This document shows, piece by piece, positions 49,139-61,558 of a DNA stretch of 64,000 bases. The stretch spans positions 39,089,180 to 39,153,179 of the forward strand of contig NC_054740.1 in the NCBI RefSeq assembly GCF_018143015.1, read 5' to 3'. A program made the translations under genes and the position numbers. The notes beneath the pieces were generated by a model. It searched no databases. It was not told the origin of the DNA and saw nothing but the letters and a program-made list of their open reading frames with translations. Source of the stretch: Lytechinus variegatus (lineage: Eukaryota > Echinodermata > Echinoidea > Temnopleuroida > Toxopneustidae). Every line of letters begins with the position of its first letter. Position 1 is the stretch's first letter.

Positions 49139-49945
49139 CTCTTACTGATTGAAGTAAAGTAAAAATACAATAAATCTATTCGGACTCATTCAACCAACCA
49201 GAGATCTTACCTCTTTAAAACCAATAGACCACAACTGATAACACGGAAACGTTGAAAAAGCTAACAACGCGCTAACTGAGCTTGTTTCTCAAAACTTGTA
49301 AAGCCAAAACTTGTTATTATAACAAATTTGCGATAACAGTTTAAAGCTATACGGAAATCCTTCGATTTGATTGGTTAATGGTAAACTTGTTAAAGAAATC
49401 GGGAATTTGTTATCATAGTTAGTCTTTATGAAACGGAACCTTGGTCCTGTTACAACTGGCTCTATTGCAACCGGTAAGGTGGCAACGATGCCCAATGTCA
49501 TCACAATTCATTACTTAAATATTAAAATAAATGTCTTCATTTCACAATCCGAGAGACGTAACTGGGCTTACTGTTATAGCGCTCTGTTAGGCTAACAACG
49601 TTTCTGTGCTGTTGGCCCTGCTTACTAACATATTCAGAATTTTTTATTTTTTATTCTTTGCAAACCGACATTTTGCTGGAGGACTACGGAACATATCAAC
49701 AAATTTTCTTTCAAAATGTTCAACTAAAAATCAATAAAAATTGTTTTGGCATTGATAAAAGTGAAAAATACACTGGCCTGAAGAAATTGTAAAATAAATT
49801 TAACAAATCGATCTTTTTCACAGTTGGATAACCCACAAAATACGACATAATCAATACAAAAGAGGAAAAGGAGTTGATATGGCCGAGTGGTTATCTCGTT
49901 TCTTTTAAGTTTTACTTCCAATTTGTCATGGACAGCATTAAGTAG

Positions 49946-50027
49946 GTTGCGATGGCCGAGTGGTTAAGGCGTTTGACTAGAAATCAAATGGGATCTTCCC
50001 GCGTAGGTTCGAATCCTACTCGCAACG
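49946..50027 (+). tRNA. tRNA-Ser-AGA: tRNA-Ser(AGA)
   Basis: Identical to the consensus AGA gene at 48141. A T7 run follows at 50045. Confidence 0.95.
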
Positions 50028-50444
50028 AAATATACTTCCTGTGGTTTTTTTCCCCTCTTTTTCTCAATATGAAATGAGTGTCACTATCTTGACTTTCACA
50101 CCATAGACAAAATATTTTAATTTACAGAGAAATACAATGAAAATTATCAAGGCATACTGCGGCCTTGTTAAGTAACTTTCAGTCTTAAAACACATTTCAT
50201 GAAAATGATCTTTTAGACATTGACGAATATTTGAATCGAGCATCATGATTGTGACACAGGTCCCTGCTAAATTTAACTATCTTGTGGTCATGACGGCGAA
50301 TTACCGTGCTTTTGATTGCAAAGGTCACGTGACTAAATCACCAGATTTTATAGAACTGTGAAGTTTGAATGCATCATGGACAAGCCAAGAACTTGGTAGA
50401 ATTGATTCGAAGTTAACTTTTCATAATCAGACCAGAAATATCAA

Positions 50445-50525
50445 CTTGCGACGGCCGAGTGGTTAAGGCGTTTGACTAGAAATCAAATGGGATCTTCCCG
50501 CGCAGGATTTGAACCTGATGTCACG
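50445..50525 (+). pseudogene. tRNA-Ser(AGA)-like array pseudogene
   Basis: Same broken T arm and acceptor as the copies at 45012 and 48641. Confidence 0.85.
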
Positions 50526-50867
50526 TGATGTTTTTGCAAAGTCGTAAACGCGGTAGTCACCATGGCCACAGAAAGTTTAATTGAGCTGGAACAGAGTAAT
50601 ACCTGCGTCAAAATCATGATCCTCAATTCAAATATCCGTGAATACGTAAAAAATAATTTTCATGAAATGTTTTAAGATTGCAAGTTATTCAACAAGGTTA
50701 TGTAACTTGATAATTTCGATGAGAGCGTCATTTCTCCGTAAATTCAAGATAAGTATTTTAAGCATAAAATTTCTACAAATATATTGTATAGGGATGAAAG
50801 TCAAGATAGTCACAGTCATCTCGTTTTGAGAAAAGGAGAGGAAAACCAAACCACAGGAAGTATATTT

Positions 50868-50949
50868 CGTTGCGAGTAGGATTCGAACCTACGCGGGAAG
50901 ATCCCATTTGATTTCAAGTCAAACGCCTTAACCACTCGGCCATCGCAAC
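50868..50949 (-). tRNA. tRNA-Ser-TGA: tRNA-Ser(TGA)
   Basis: Matches the TGA consensus over 82 bases with anticodon loop CTTGAAA. Confidence 0.95.
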
Positions 50950-52838
50950 CTCTTACTGATTGGAACAAAGTAAAAATGCAATAAATCTATTCGGATTCAT
51001 CCAACCAACCAACCAACCAACCAGAGATCTTACCTCTTTAAAACCAATAGACCAGTACTGACAACACAGAAACGTTGAAAATCTAACAACACGCTATAAC
51101 TGGGCTTGTTTCTTAAAACTTGTGAAGCCACAAACTTGTTATAATAACAAATTTGCGATAACAGTTTAAAGCTAAGGAAATCCTTCGATTTGATTGGTTA
51201 ATAGTAAACTTGTTATAGAAATCGGGAATTTGTTATCATAGTAAGTCTTTATGAAACTGAACCCAGGTCCTGTTACAACTGGCCCTATTGCAACCGGTAA
51301 GGTGGCAACGATGCCCAATGTCATCACAATTCATTACTTAAACATTAAAATAAATGTCTTCATTTCACAATCCGAGAGACGTAACTGGGCTTATTGTTAA
51401 GCGCCCTGTTAGGCTAACAACGTTTCTGTGCGGTTGGCCCTCAATACTAGCATATTCAGAATTTTTTAATTTTTTATTCTTTGCAAACCGACATTTTGCT
51501 GGAGGACTACGGAACATATCAACAAATTATCTTACAAAATGTTCAACCAAAAATCAATAAAAATTGTTTTGGCATTGATAAAAGTGAAAAATACAATGGC
51601 CTGAAGAAATTGTAAAATAAATTTAACAAATCGATCTTTTTCACAGTTGGATAACCCACAAAATACGACATAATCCATTACGAAAATGTCCCGTTTGATT
51701 CTCGACCTCACTTCGGACTGCAAACTGCGGTTTTATACCCCGATTCGCGTTTGGAAACTTTTCCAACCCCGATAAACCCATCTTGGCCAGGTAATCCCCT
51801 TGTCTCGATTTCACCACCACGGGCCAGCTAAATGAGCGTTGAGCCAAGGACGAAATGATAAACAACGCCGTGCTATTACGTAAGACTTGTCTGCCTGTAG
51901 AAGGATCTTCGGAATGAAATTATTGTATTCGATATTAATCACGTTTTCAAAGGCATATTACATTCAGACATCCAATACTAGTCCATTTTCAATTTCGAAC
52001 GAAGAAAATCGACCTTGAAATAAGGAAAGTAAGCGAATAAAAATTACGGTATGCTTAGCATGCAAGGACCGCGATGCATGCATAGTTTCTGTCCGTCCAG
52101 CAAGAAAATGGGTTCACTCGCGCAATGATACAGTCTTAACGTTCGAAAAATAGAAGTAATGGCATACCAACATACAAAGTATAATAATCATGCTGCTGAT
52201 ATGCACAAAAATATGAAATCATTATTTTTTTTACCCCAAAGTCTTATTCATAATTTAAATACAAACTATGCCTGTAACTATTTTTTAATCGCAAACGTAT
52301 TATTGCACCATACGTGGTTCTCCGGTAAACTGCCCATGTGCGCTGCATCCATTCCACCGTTTGTTTTGGGTCGTTTATACTTTTAGTTTCCACCATTAAA
52401 TGTCTAACTTAGATATGTTGTGCTAATTTTTTTGTAAGTCAAAATGTTCATCGTTGGAGAGCGAGTTCAGGCGATTGATGAGTTGGGATGATGGAGTGTT
52501 GGAAAGATCGATCACGTGTCTTAGTTTACAAAACCGCGTGCCCGTTGAACCCCGATCCCTTCAGTGCCCATTTTTAATATGTTCCCCTTCCTCAAGTACA
52601 TCTTGTTGAATAATCACTTTAAAAAAAGTTGTTTTTTTGCCCCCCCCCCCTTAGCCCCCTTTTCATAGTGAAAGTTCCTTTGCAGTGTCCTTTTTTATCT
52701 TTGATCAAGCGACCCATTTGAACATGCCCATATTTGATTGTGATAAATGTCTGTTTTATTTTCTAGTTCAAAATTTATCATTCTGCTAATATGAGGTGAT
52801 TAAAATTAGCGCCCTGTCCTTTTTGTCGGGAGAAAGAG

Positions 52839-52891
52839 AGAGAGAGAAATAGAGATGGGGTGGAATTTCCACCCCATCTCTATTTCTCTCT
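52839..52891. repeat. perfect hairpin (GGGGTGGAATTTCCACCCC centre)
   Basis: AGAGAGAAATAGAGAT pairs with ATCTCTATTTCTCTCT across the GGGGTGGA/TCCACCCC centre. There is no loop beyond the TT/AA core. It may be the end of a small foldback unit. Confidence 0.8.
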
Positions 52892-52904
52892 ATATATCTT
52901 TAAC

Positions 52905-53015
52905 AAGGGCGCCGGAAGCGAGGGGGGGCAGGGGGCACTTGCCCCCCCCCCCCAAATAAATTTTTTGGGGGGCAAAACGAGATTTTGCCCCCCCCCCAAT
53001 GTGCCCCCCTGAAAG
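52905..53015. repeat. G-run/C-run interspersed repeat end
   Basis: Contains GGGCGCCGGAAGCGAGGGG, then CACTTGCCCCCC, TTTTTTGGGGGGCAAAACG and TTTTGCCCCCC. Inverted G and C tracts are characteristic of a repeat terminus. A related-looking patch with GGGGGACGCGTCCCCCC lies at 54125-54210. Confidence 0.5.
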
Positions 53016-55065
53016 TAGAAAAATGATAATTTTTTAAATAATTAAAGGACAAAAGTATACGATGAAGGCACTTTTATGCCCAAAAATTGTCATTTCTATT
53101 GTCAAAAATGAACAATTTTGCCCCTGACGGAGCAATGACATTATCTTAGTAAGCCTGGCGTCTTTTGACGAACAGTTCCTCTGTGAAACATACCTTTGAA
53201 AAGCCCCTTTTCCATCTTATTACAGTGTGATAACGTTTAACCTTTTAATGAATACATTTCAGACTAAAACCGAATGGCAAGCTAATTTTCTTTAATATCT
53301 AAACCTACAAATTATGAAAAAGATGGATATCTTCTTAGATAAATGATTTGATTTTACATATTTCGATCCAAAAAAGTGAAAAAAAATCAAGCACGTTTTG
53401 AAATAAAAAGATGGCTGTGTATTTATGCAAAGCGCAAGCGATTTTATTATTTTTATAACATGTCCTGAAAGTTTTCTTTTTTCCCAATTATTCACCTCCC
53501 TTCCATCATTCAACTTTCTTCCCGGTCCTATCTTTCTTCTTATTTTTCGCCTCACCTTCCGCCGCTTCGCCCCTTGATCTACCTATGATGACCCCTCCCA
53601 CGGCAGGAATTTTGTGTAAAAATGGAGTATAAGTCTCGTTAATAGAGTGTTTAAAAACAAATTTGGGGGATAAAGCATAGTTAAAGTTCATTGTGAAGGA
53701 TTAATCATAACTCATGAAAACTATTCTTTATACTGAGTACGCAAACAATGAAAATATTCTCAGTATATTCCAAGTAAATTTGGAATAAAGGGAAAGTGAA
53801 TTGGATTAACAAAGGTATGATTTTACTGGGTATGGAACATTCTCGTCTAACCGTCTATGCACTAAATTCAGAGGCGATTTTCTTTTTTTCATCATTTTTA
53901 TTAGTTATGAAATTGACAATGGCCATCGATGTCATCAATGTCATCACTCTTTGGCTGGTATATAGGGCTAGATGAGAGTTGGAGAATAGTTGGGCCGGTA
54001 TGCCTTTTCTTTTCCTAACCAAGTTCTTAACATAAACTATCTGTTTATATATATTTCGAAATTCGAGGATATAATTTCGATTTGAAATTATGTATTTTTT
54101 CCATAATAAAAGAGCACAAATAGTAGGGGGACATTTGATATTATGTACCCCTTTCCAAAATGGTAGGGGGACGCGTCCCCCCTGTCCCCCTGGGATTTCC
54201 GCCCATGGTGATGGGGGAGCTTTTGCATTTTCTAGAATAAAATTGAAAGATTTCGTGCACACTTTGGGTGAATTTTGCCCTCTCGATCGGTGGCCCCCGG
54301 ATGCATACGGTCATGCATGTTTGTCATCTTAAAGTCTTTAAAAGGCCTATATTACATTGGTTTAAAACAATAGAGTTTGCAATAAGGCTAGTAATTTGCT
54401 GGAACTGCGACCCTGATCATGAAGAAACACCAGTCTGGGTCAGAAGGGAGGAAACAGGATCAAAAAGAACCCCAAGACTGTTTAATTCTCAAGAAATTTA
54501 TTTTTGAATGCTCTTAGAAACGCAACTTTTACACTCAATTTTTACACCCTCAACCACACCCTCTCCCGCTCGATCGCTTCCGTATCTCACGCTTTCAAAA
54601 ATATTGTGCCCCCTTCGGGATTTTGCCCCCCCCCCCAAAAAAAAAAAAAAAAAAAAAAAACTGAAAGTGTTCCGGCACGCCTTGGTGGAAACAAATCTGA
54701 AAGAAAACATGAAACCAAGAAAGGTATTTCAGAGGGAGGTTTACCGTATACACAGGCTATATGCCTACAAAATAAGAACAATAATGGGAGATAAAGAAGA
54801 TCACCTGCTAATAACGCATGTGAATTAGAAAACGTTCTGAATAGATATGAATAGAACATTGAAATGCTATCCAAACATTGTGATTCATAATGCTGGTCTT
54901 TGTATTTTAATGTTCTATGTATAGGCCTACACCTCAGCTTTGAGAAAAGGACATTCATAGGCCTTACTACAGATATGATTGGCAAATGCACGTTCTTTAG
55001 AGGTGTAGATCAAAAGGGGGTGGATGAAGAAAATAAGTCTAGAAAGAAAAGAATTAGACAGCCAG

Positions 55066-55298
55066 ACAGAGAGAAAGAAGGAAAGAAAGGAAGGAAGAAA
55101 ATAAGTCTAGAAAGAAAAGAATTAGACAGCCAGACAGAGAGAAAGAAGGAAAGAAAGGAAGGAAGGAAGAAAGAAAGAAAGAAAGAAAGAAAGGAAGGAA
55201 GAGAGAGAGAAAGAAAGAAAGAAAAAAAGAAAGGAAGGAAGGAAGAGAGAGAGAGAAAGAAAGAAAGAAAGAAAGAAGGAAAGAAAGAAAGAAAAAAC
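55066..55298. repeat. (GAAA)n/(GGAA)n purine microsatellite with internal duplication
   Basis: A purine tract of GAAA and GGAA units. A ~60-bp segment with AGTCTAGAAAGAAAAGAATT occurs at 55035 and again at 55103. Confidence 0.9.
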
Positions 55299-55647
55299 TT
55301 TCTATCAACGCGTGTATACATCCATGGCCATGCGCTCGCCGGAACTACACACATTGCAATCCATCGTGTGTGGCCCCCTGCTGTGACCGTAGATGCTGGG
55401 GTGAATTATCTTCGCGGACCGAGGTAAAGAAACAGGTGTTTCTATACTTAAATTTAATCTCTTGAGGGCAATAGGATTTGTATTACTGGGAGAAGATATT
55501 TGTTGATAAGGAAAAATGGGGTATACAGCCCTCAAACGAGAGATTTTCGTCATGAATACAAAAGAGGAAAAGGAGTTGATATGGCCGAGTGGTTATCTAG
55601 TTTCTTTTAAATTTTAGTTCCAATTTGTCATGGACAGCATTAAGTAG

Positions 55648-55729
55648 GTTGCGATGGCCGAGTGGTTAAGGCGTTTGACTAGAAATCAAATGGGATCTTC
55701 CCGCGTAGGTTCGAATCCTACTCGCAACG
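55648..55729 (+). tRNA. tRNA-Ser-AGA: tRNA-Ser(AGA)
   Basis: Consensus 82-nt copy. The 3.9-kb insertion ends 94 bp upstream of it without touching the gene. Confidence 0.95.
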
Positions 55730-56146
55730 AAATATACTTCCTGTGGTTTTTTTTCCCCTCCTTTTCTCAATACGAAATGAGTGTCCCTATCTTGACTTTC
55801 ACACCATAGACAAAATTTTTAATTTACAGAGAAATACAATGAAAATTATCAAGGCATACTGCGGCCTTGTTAAGTAACTTTCAGTCTTAAAACACATTTC
55901 ATAAAAATGATCCTTTAGACATTGATGAATATTTGAATCGAACATCATGATTGTGACACAGGTGACTGCTAAATTTAACTATCTTGTGGTCATGACGGCG
56001 AATTACCGTGCTTTTGATTGCAAAGGTCACGTGACTAAATCACCAGATTTTATAGAACTGTGAAGTTTGAATGCATCATGGACAAGCCAAGAACTTGGTA
56101 GAATTGATTCGAAGTTAACTTTTCATAATCAGACCAGAAATATCAA

Positions 56147-56227
56147 CTTGCGATGGCCGAGTGGTTAAGGCCTTTGACTAAAAATCAAATGGGATCTTCC
56201 CGCGCAGGATTTGAACCTGATGTCACG
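56147..56227 (+). pseudogene. array pseudogene with AAA anticodon loop
   Basis: The usual broken 3' half, but the loop is CTAAAAA: the anticodon would read AAA (Phe) in a serine body. AGGCC replaces AGGCG before the stem. It is shared with 57951. Confidence 0.85.
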
Positions 56228-56564
56228 TTCTGTTTTTTTGCAAAGTCGTAAACGGGGTAATTAGTCATCATGACCACAAAATATTTAATTGAGCAGGAAC
56301 AGAGTAACACCTGCGTCAAAATCATGATCCTCAATTCAATATTTTAAAGATTATTTTGATGAAATGTCTTGAGATTGCAAGACATTCCACACGGTAATGT
56401 AACTTGATAATTTTGATGAGAGCATTATTTCTCCGTAAACTCAAGATAAGTATTTTTAGCATAACATTTCTACAAATATATTGTATAGTGATGAAAGTCA
56501 AGATTGTCACACTCATCTCGTTTTGGAAAAAAAAGAGAAAAGAAAATCCACAGGAAGTATATTT

Positions 56565-56646
56565 CGTTGCGAGTAGGATTCGAACCTACGCGGGAAGATC
56601 CCATTTGATTTCAAGTCAAACGCCTTAACCACTCGGCCATCGCAAC
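56565..56646 (-). tRNA. tRNA-Ser-TGA: tRNA-Ser(TGA)
   Basis: Consensus 82-nt copy with loop CTTGAAA. Confidence 0.95.
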
Positions 56647-57451
56647 CTCTTACTGATTGGAACAAAGTAAAAATACAATAAATCTATTCGGACTCATTCA
56701 ACCAACCAGAGATCTTACCTCTTTAAAACCAATAGACCACAACTGACAACACGGAAACGTTGAAAAAGCTAACAACGCGCTAACTGAGCTTGTTTCTCAA
56801 AACTTGTAAAGCCAAAACTTGTTATTATAACAAATTTGCGATAACAGTTTAAAGCTAAGGAAATCCTTCGATTTGATTGGTTAATAGTAAACTTGTTATA
56901 GAAATCGGGAATTTGTTATCATAGTAAGTCTTTATGAAACTGAACCCAGGTCCTGTTACAACTGGCCCTATTGCATTCGGTAAGGTGGCAACGATGCCCA
57001 ATGTCATCACAATTCATTACTTAAACATTAAAATAAATGTCTTCATTTCACAATCCGAGAGACGTAACTGGGCTTATTGTTAAGCGCCCTGTTAGGCTAA
57101 CAACGTTTCTGTGCGGTTGGCCCTCATTACTAGCATATTCAGAATTTTTTAATTTTTTATTCTTTGCAAACCGACATTTTGCTGGAGGACTACGGAACAT
57201 ATCAACAAATTATCTTACAAAATGTTCAACCAAAAATCAATAAAAATTGTTTTGGCATTGATAAAAGTGAAAAATACAATGGCCTGAAGAAATTGTAAAA
57301 TAAATTTAACAAATCGATCTTTTTCACAGTTGGATAACCCACAAAATACGACATAATCAATACAAAAGAGGAAAAGGAGTTGATATGGCCGAGTGGTTAT
57401 CTCGTTTCTTTTAAGTTTTACTTCCAATTTGTTATGGACAGCATTAAGTAG

Positions 57452-57533
57452 GTTGCGATGGCCGAGTGGTTAAGGCGTTTGACTAGAAATCAAATGGGAT
57501 CTTCCCGCGTAGGTTCGAATCCTACTCGCAACG
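57452..57533 (+). tRNA. tRNA-Ser-AGA: tRNA-Ser(AGA)
   Basis: Consensus 82-nt copy. A T7 run follows at 57551. Confidence 0.95.
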
Positions 57534-57950
57534 AAATATACTTCCTGTGGTTTTTTTCCCTCTTTTTTTCAATATGAAATGAGTGTCACTATCTTGACTT
57601 TCACACCATAGACAAAATATTTTAATTTACAGAGAAATACAATGAAAATTATCAAGGCATACTGCGGCCTTGTTAAGTAACTTTCAGTCTTAAAACACAT
57701 TTCATGAAAATGATCTTTTAGACATTGATGAATATTTGAATCGAACATCATGATTGTGACACAGGTGACTGCTAAATTTAACTATCCTGTGGTCATGACG
57801 GCGAATTACCGTGCTTTTGATTTGCAAAGGTCACGTGACTAAATCACCAGATTTTATAGAACTGTGAAGTTTGAATGCATCATGGACAAGCCAAGAACTT
57901 GGTAGAATTGATTCGAAGTTAACTTTTCATAATCAGACCAGAAATATCAA

Positions 57951-58031
57951 CTTGCGATGGCCGAGTGGTTAAGGCCTTTGACTAAAAATCAAATGGGATC
58001 TTCCCGCGCAGGATTTGAACCTGATGTCACG
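57951..58031 (+). pseudogene. array pseudogene with AAA anticodon loop
   Basis: Same CTAAAAA loop and 3' break as 56147-56227. The flanks of these two units are also alike (CACGTTCTG instead of CACGTGATG). Confidence 0.85.
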
Positions 58032-58368
58032 TTCTGTTTTTTTGCAAAGTCGTAAACGGGGTAATTAGTCATCATGACCACAAAATATTTAATTGAGCAG
58101 GAACAGAGTAACACCTGCGTCAAAATCATGATCCTCAATTCAATATTTTAAAGATTATTTTGATGAAATGTCTTGAGATTGCAAGACATTCCACACGGTA
58201 ATGTAACTTGATAATTTTGATGAGAGCATTATTTCTCCGTAAACTCAAGATAAGTATTTTTAGCATAACATTTCTACAAATATATTGTATAGTGATGAAA
58301 GTCAAGATTGTCACACTCATCTCGTTTTGGAAAAAAAAGAGAAAAGAAAATCCACAGGAAGTATATTT

Positions 58369-58450
58369 CGTTGCGAGTAGGATTCGAACCTACGCGGGAA
58401 GATCCCATTTGATATCAAGTCAAACGCCTTAACCACTCGGCCATCGCAAC
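58369..58450 (-). tRNA. tRNA-Ser-TGA: tRNA-Ser(TGA), T37 variant
   Basis: Same CTTGATA loop as 49057-49138, otherwise consensus. Confidence 0.85.
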
Positions 58451-59258
58451 CTCTTACTGATTGAAGTAAAGTAAAAATACAATAAATCTATTCGGACTCA
58501 TTCAACCAACCAGAGATCTTACCTCTTTAAAACCAATAGACCACAACTGACAACACGGAAACGTTGAAAAAGCTAACAACGCGCTAACTGAGCTTGTTTC
58601 TCAAAACTTGTAAAGCCAAAACTTGTTATTATAACAAATTTGCGATAACAGTTTAAAGCTATACGGAAATCCTTCGATTTGATTGGTTAATGGTAAACTT
58701 GTTAAAGAAATCGGGAATTTGTTATCATAGTTAGTCTTTATGAAACGGAACCTAGGTCCTGTTACAACTGGCTCTATTGCAACCGGTAAGGTGGCAACGA
58801 TGCCCAATGTCATCACAATTCATTACTTAAATATTAAAATAAATGTCTTCATTTCACAATCCGAGAGACGTAACTGGGCTTACTGTTATAGCCCTCTGTT
58901 AGGCTAACAACGTTTCTGTGCTGTTGGCCCTGCTTACTAACATATTCAGAATTTTTTAATTTTTTATTCTTTGCAAACCGACATTTTGCTGGAGGACTAC
59001 GGAACATATCAACAAATTTTCTTTCAAAATGTTCAACTAAAAATCAATAAAAATTGTTTTGGCATTGATAAAAGTGAAAAATACACTGGCCTGAAGAAAT
59101 TGTAAAATAAATTTAACAAATCGATCTTTTTCACAGTTGGATAACCCACAAAATACGACATAATCAATACAAAAGAGGAAAAGGAGTTGATATGGCCGAG
59201 TGGTTATCTAGTTTCTTTTAAATTTTACTTCCAATTTGTCATGGACAGCATTAAGTAG

Positions 59259-59340
59259 GTTGCGATGGCCGAGTGGTTAAGGCGTTTGACTAGAAATCAA
59301 ATGGGATCTTCCCGCGTAGGTTCGAATCCTACTCGCAACG
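59259..59340 (+). tRNA. tRNA-Ser-AGA: tRNA-Ser(AGA)
   Basis: Consensus 82-nt copy, starting a longer 2.07-kb unit. Confidence 0.95.
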
Positions 59341-59757
59341 AAATATACTTCCTGTGGTTTTTTTCCTCTCCTTTTTTCAATACGAAATGAGTGTCACTAT
59401 CTTGACTTTCACACCATAGACAAAATATTTTAATTTACAGAGAAATACAATGAAAATTATCAAGGCATACTGCGGCCTTGTTAAGTAACTTTCAGTCTTA
59501 AAACACATTTCATGAAAATGATCTTTTAGACATTGACGAATATTTGAATCGAGCATCATGATTGTGACACAGGTCCCTGCTAAATTTAACTATCTTGTGG
59601 TCATGACGGCGAATTACCGTGCTTTTGATTGCAAAGGTCACGTGACTAAATCACCAGATTTTATAGAACTTTGAAGTTTGAATGCATCATGGACAAGCCA
59701 AGAACTTGGTAGAATTGATTCGAAGTTAACTTTTCATAATCAGACCAGAAATATCAA

Positions 59758-59838
59758 CTTGCGACGGCCGAGTGGTTAAGGCGTTTGACTAGAAATCAAA
59801 TGGGATCTTCCCGCGCAGGATTTGAACCTGATGTCACG
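59758..59838 (+). pseudogene. tRNA-Ser(AGA)-like array pseudogene
   Basis: Same structure as 45012, with the normal CTAGAAA loop and TCACGTGATG downstream. Confidence 0.85.
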
Positions 59839-60180
59839 TGATGTTTTTGCAAAGTCGTAAACGCGGTAGTCACCATGGCCACAGAAAGTTTAATTGAGCT
59901 GGAACAGAGTAATACCTGCGTCAAAATCATGATCCTCAATTCAAATATCCGTGAATACGTAAAAAATAATTTTCATGAAATGTTTTAAGATTGCAAGTTA
60001 TTCAACAAGGTTATGTAACTTGATAATTTCGATGAGAGCGTCATTTCTCCGTAAATTCAAGATAAGTATTTTAAGCATAAAATTTCTACAAATATATTGT
60101 ATAGGGATGAAAGTCAAGATAGGGACACTCATTTCGTATTGAGAAAAAGAGAGGAAAACCAAACCACAGGAAGTATGTTT

Positions 60181-60262
60181 CGTTGCGAGTAGGATTCGAA
60201 CCTACGCGGGAAGATCCCATTTGATTTCAAGTCAAACGCCTTAACCACTCGGCCATCGCAAC
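60181..60262 (-). tRNA. tRNA-Ser-TGA: tRNA-Ser(TGA)
   Basis: Consensus 82-nt copy. Its 3' flank (60121-60150) reads AGGGACACTCATTTCGTATT, which resembles the AGA flank more than other TGA flanks do. That suggests conversion between the two arms. Confidence 0.95.
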
Positions 60263-61011
60263 CTCTTACTGATTGGAACAAAGTAAAAATACAATAAATC
60301 TATTCGGATTCATTCAACCAACCAACCAACCAGAGATCTTACCTCTTTAAAACCAATAGACCAGTACTGACAACACAGAAACGTTGAAAAAGCTAACAAC
60401 ACGCTATAACTGGGCTTGTTTCTTAAAACTTGTGAAGCCACAAACTTGTTATAATAACAAATTTGCGATAACAGTTTAAAGCTAAGGAAATCCTTCGATT
60501 TGATTGGTTAATAGTAAACTTGTTATAGAAATCGGGAATTTGTTATCATAGTTAGTCTTTATGAAACTGAACCCAGGTCCTGTTACAACTGGCCCTATTG
60601 CAACCGGTAAGGTGGCAACGATGCCCAATGTCATCACAATTCATTACTTAAACATTAAAATAAATGTCTTCATTTCACAATCCGAGAGACGTAACTGGGC
60701 TTACTGTTATAGCGCTCTGTTAGGCTAACAACGTTTCTGTGCTGTTGGCCCTGCTTACTAACATATTCAGAATTTTTTAATTTTTTATTCTTTGCAAACC
60801 GACATTTTGCTGGAGGACTACCGAACATATCAACAAATTATCTTACAAAATGTTCAACCAAAAATCAATAAAAATTGTTTTGGCATTGATAAAAGTGAAA
60901 AATACACTGGCCTGAAGAAATTGCAAAATTAAAAGTAACAAATCGATCTTTTTTACACTTGGATTACCCACAAAATAAGAGATGACCATTACAAGACAAT
61001 TTTTTTTTCTT

Positions 61012-61094
61012 GTTGTGGGTAGGATTCGAACGTCCGCGAGCAGATCACATTTGATTTCTAGTCAAACGCCCTTATACCACTCGGCTATCTCAAG
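61012..61094 (-). pseudogene. tRNA-Ser(AGA)-type pseudogene, minus strand
   Basis: Almost identical to 20498-20580, with unpaired acceptor strands. It lies in the ~250-bp extra segment that makes this unit longer. Confidence 0.8.
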
Positions 61095-61332
61095 TTTTCT
61101 GCTTACTAAAAGTTAACTTCGAATCAATTATACCAAATTCTTGGCCTGCCCATGATGCGTTCAAAGTTACATAAGATCTGTTGATTAAGTGAAATCGTTC
61201 TTGTTCACACTTGGATAACCCACAAAATACGATATAACTAATACAAAAGAGGAAAAAGAGTTGATATGGCCGAGTGGTTATCTAGTTTCTTTTAAATTTT
61301 ACTTCCAATTTGTTATGGACAGCATTAAGTAG

Positions 61333-61414
61333 GTTGCGATGGCCGAGTGGTTAAGGCGTTTGACTAGAAATCAAATGGGATCTTCCCGCGTAGGTTCGAA
61401 TCCTACTCGCAACG
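61333..61414 (+). tRNA. tRNA-Ser-AGA: tRNA-Ser(AGA)
   Basis: Consensus 82-nt copy. A T7 run follows at 61432. Confidence 0.95.
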
Positions 61415-61558
61415 AAATATACTTCCTGTGGTTTTTTTCCTCTCCTTTTCTCAATACGAAATGAGTGTCCCTATCTTGACTTTCACACCATAGACAAAAT
61501 ATTTTAATTTACAGAGAAATACAATGAAAATTATCAAGGCATACTGCGGCCTTGTTAA

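Larger units (their letters stand above)
51676..55554. mobile_element. 3.9-kb insertion with ~24-bp inverted ends and no target duplication
   Basis: The array sequence GACATAATC stops at 51675, and AATACAAAAGAGG, its normal continuation, resumes at 55555. The ends are inverted copies: CATTACGAAAAT on the left against CATGACGAAAAT on the right (reverse complement), both continuing to CGTTTGA with about 21 of 24 positions equal. TATACCCC recurs inside both ends. Unit length without it is 1823 bp. No transposase frame of useful length is visible, so it is non-autonomous or decayed. Its interior holds nested repeats listed separately. Confidence 0.75.

Noticed and set aside
55010-55427. Long Lys/Glu/Arg-rich and Phe/Leu/Ser-rich frames on the two strands
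   Set aside because: These are translations of a GAAA/GGAA microsatellite.
45233-60150. Many repeated 60-90-codon frames such as the one starting MSSFHNPRDVTGL in each array unit
   Set aside because: They recur only because the units are repeated. They overlap spacers and tRNA genes and vary by frame-breaking changes between units.
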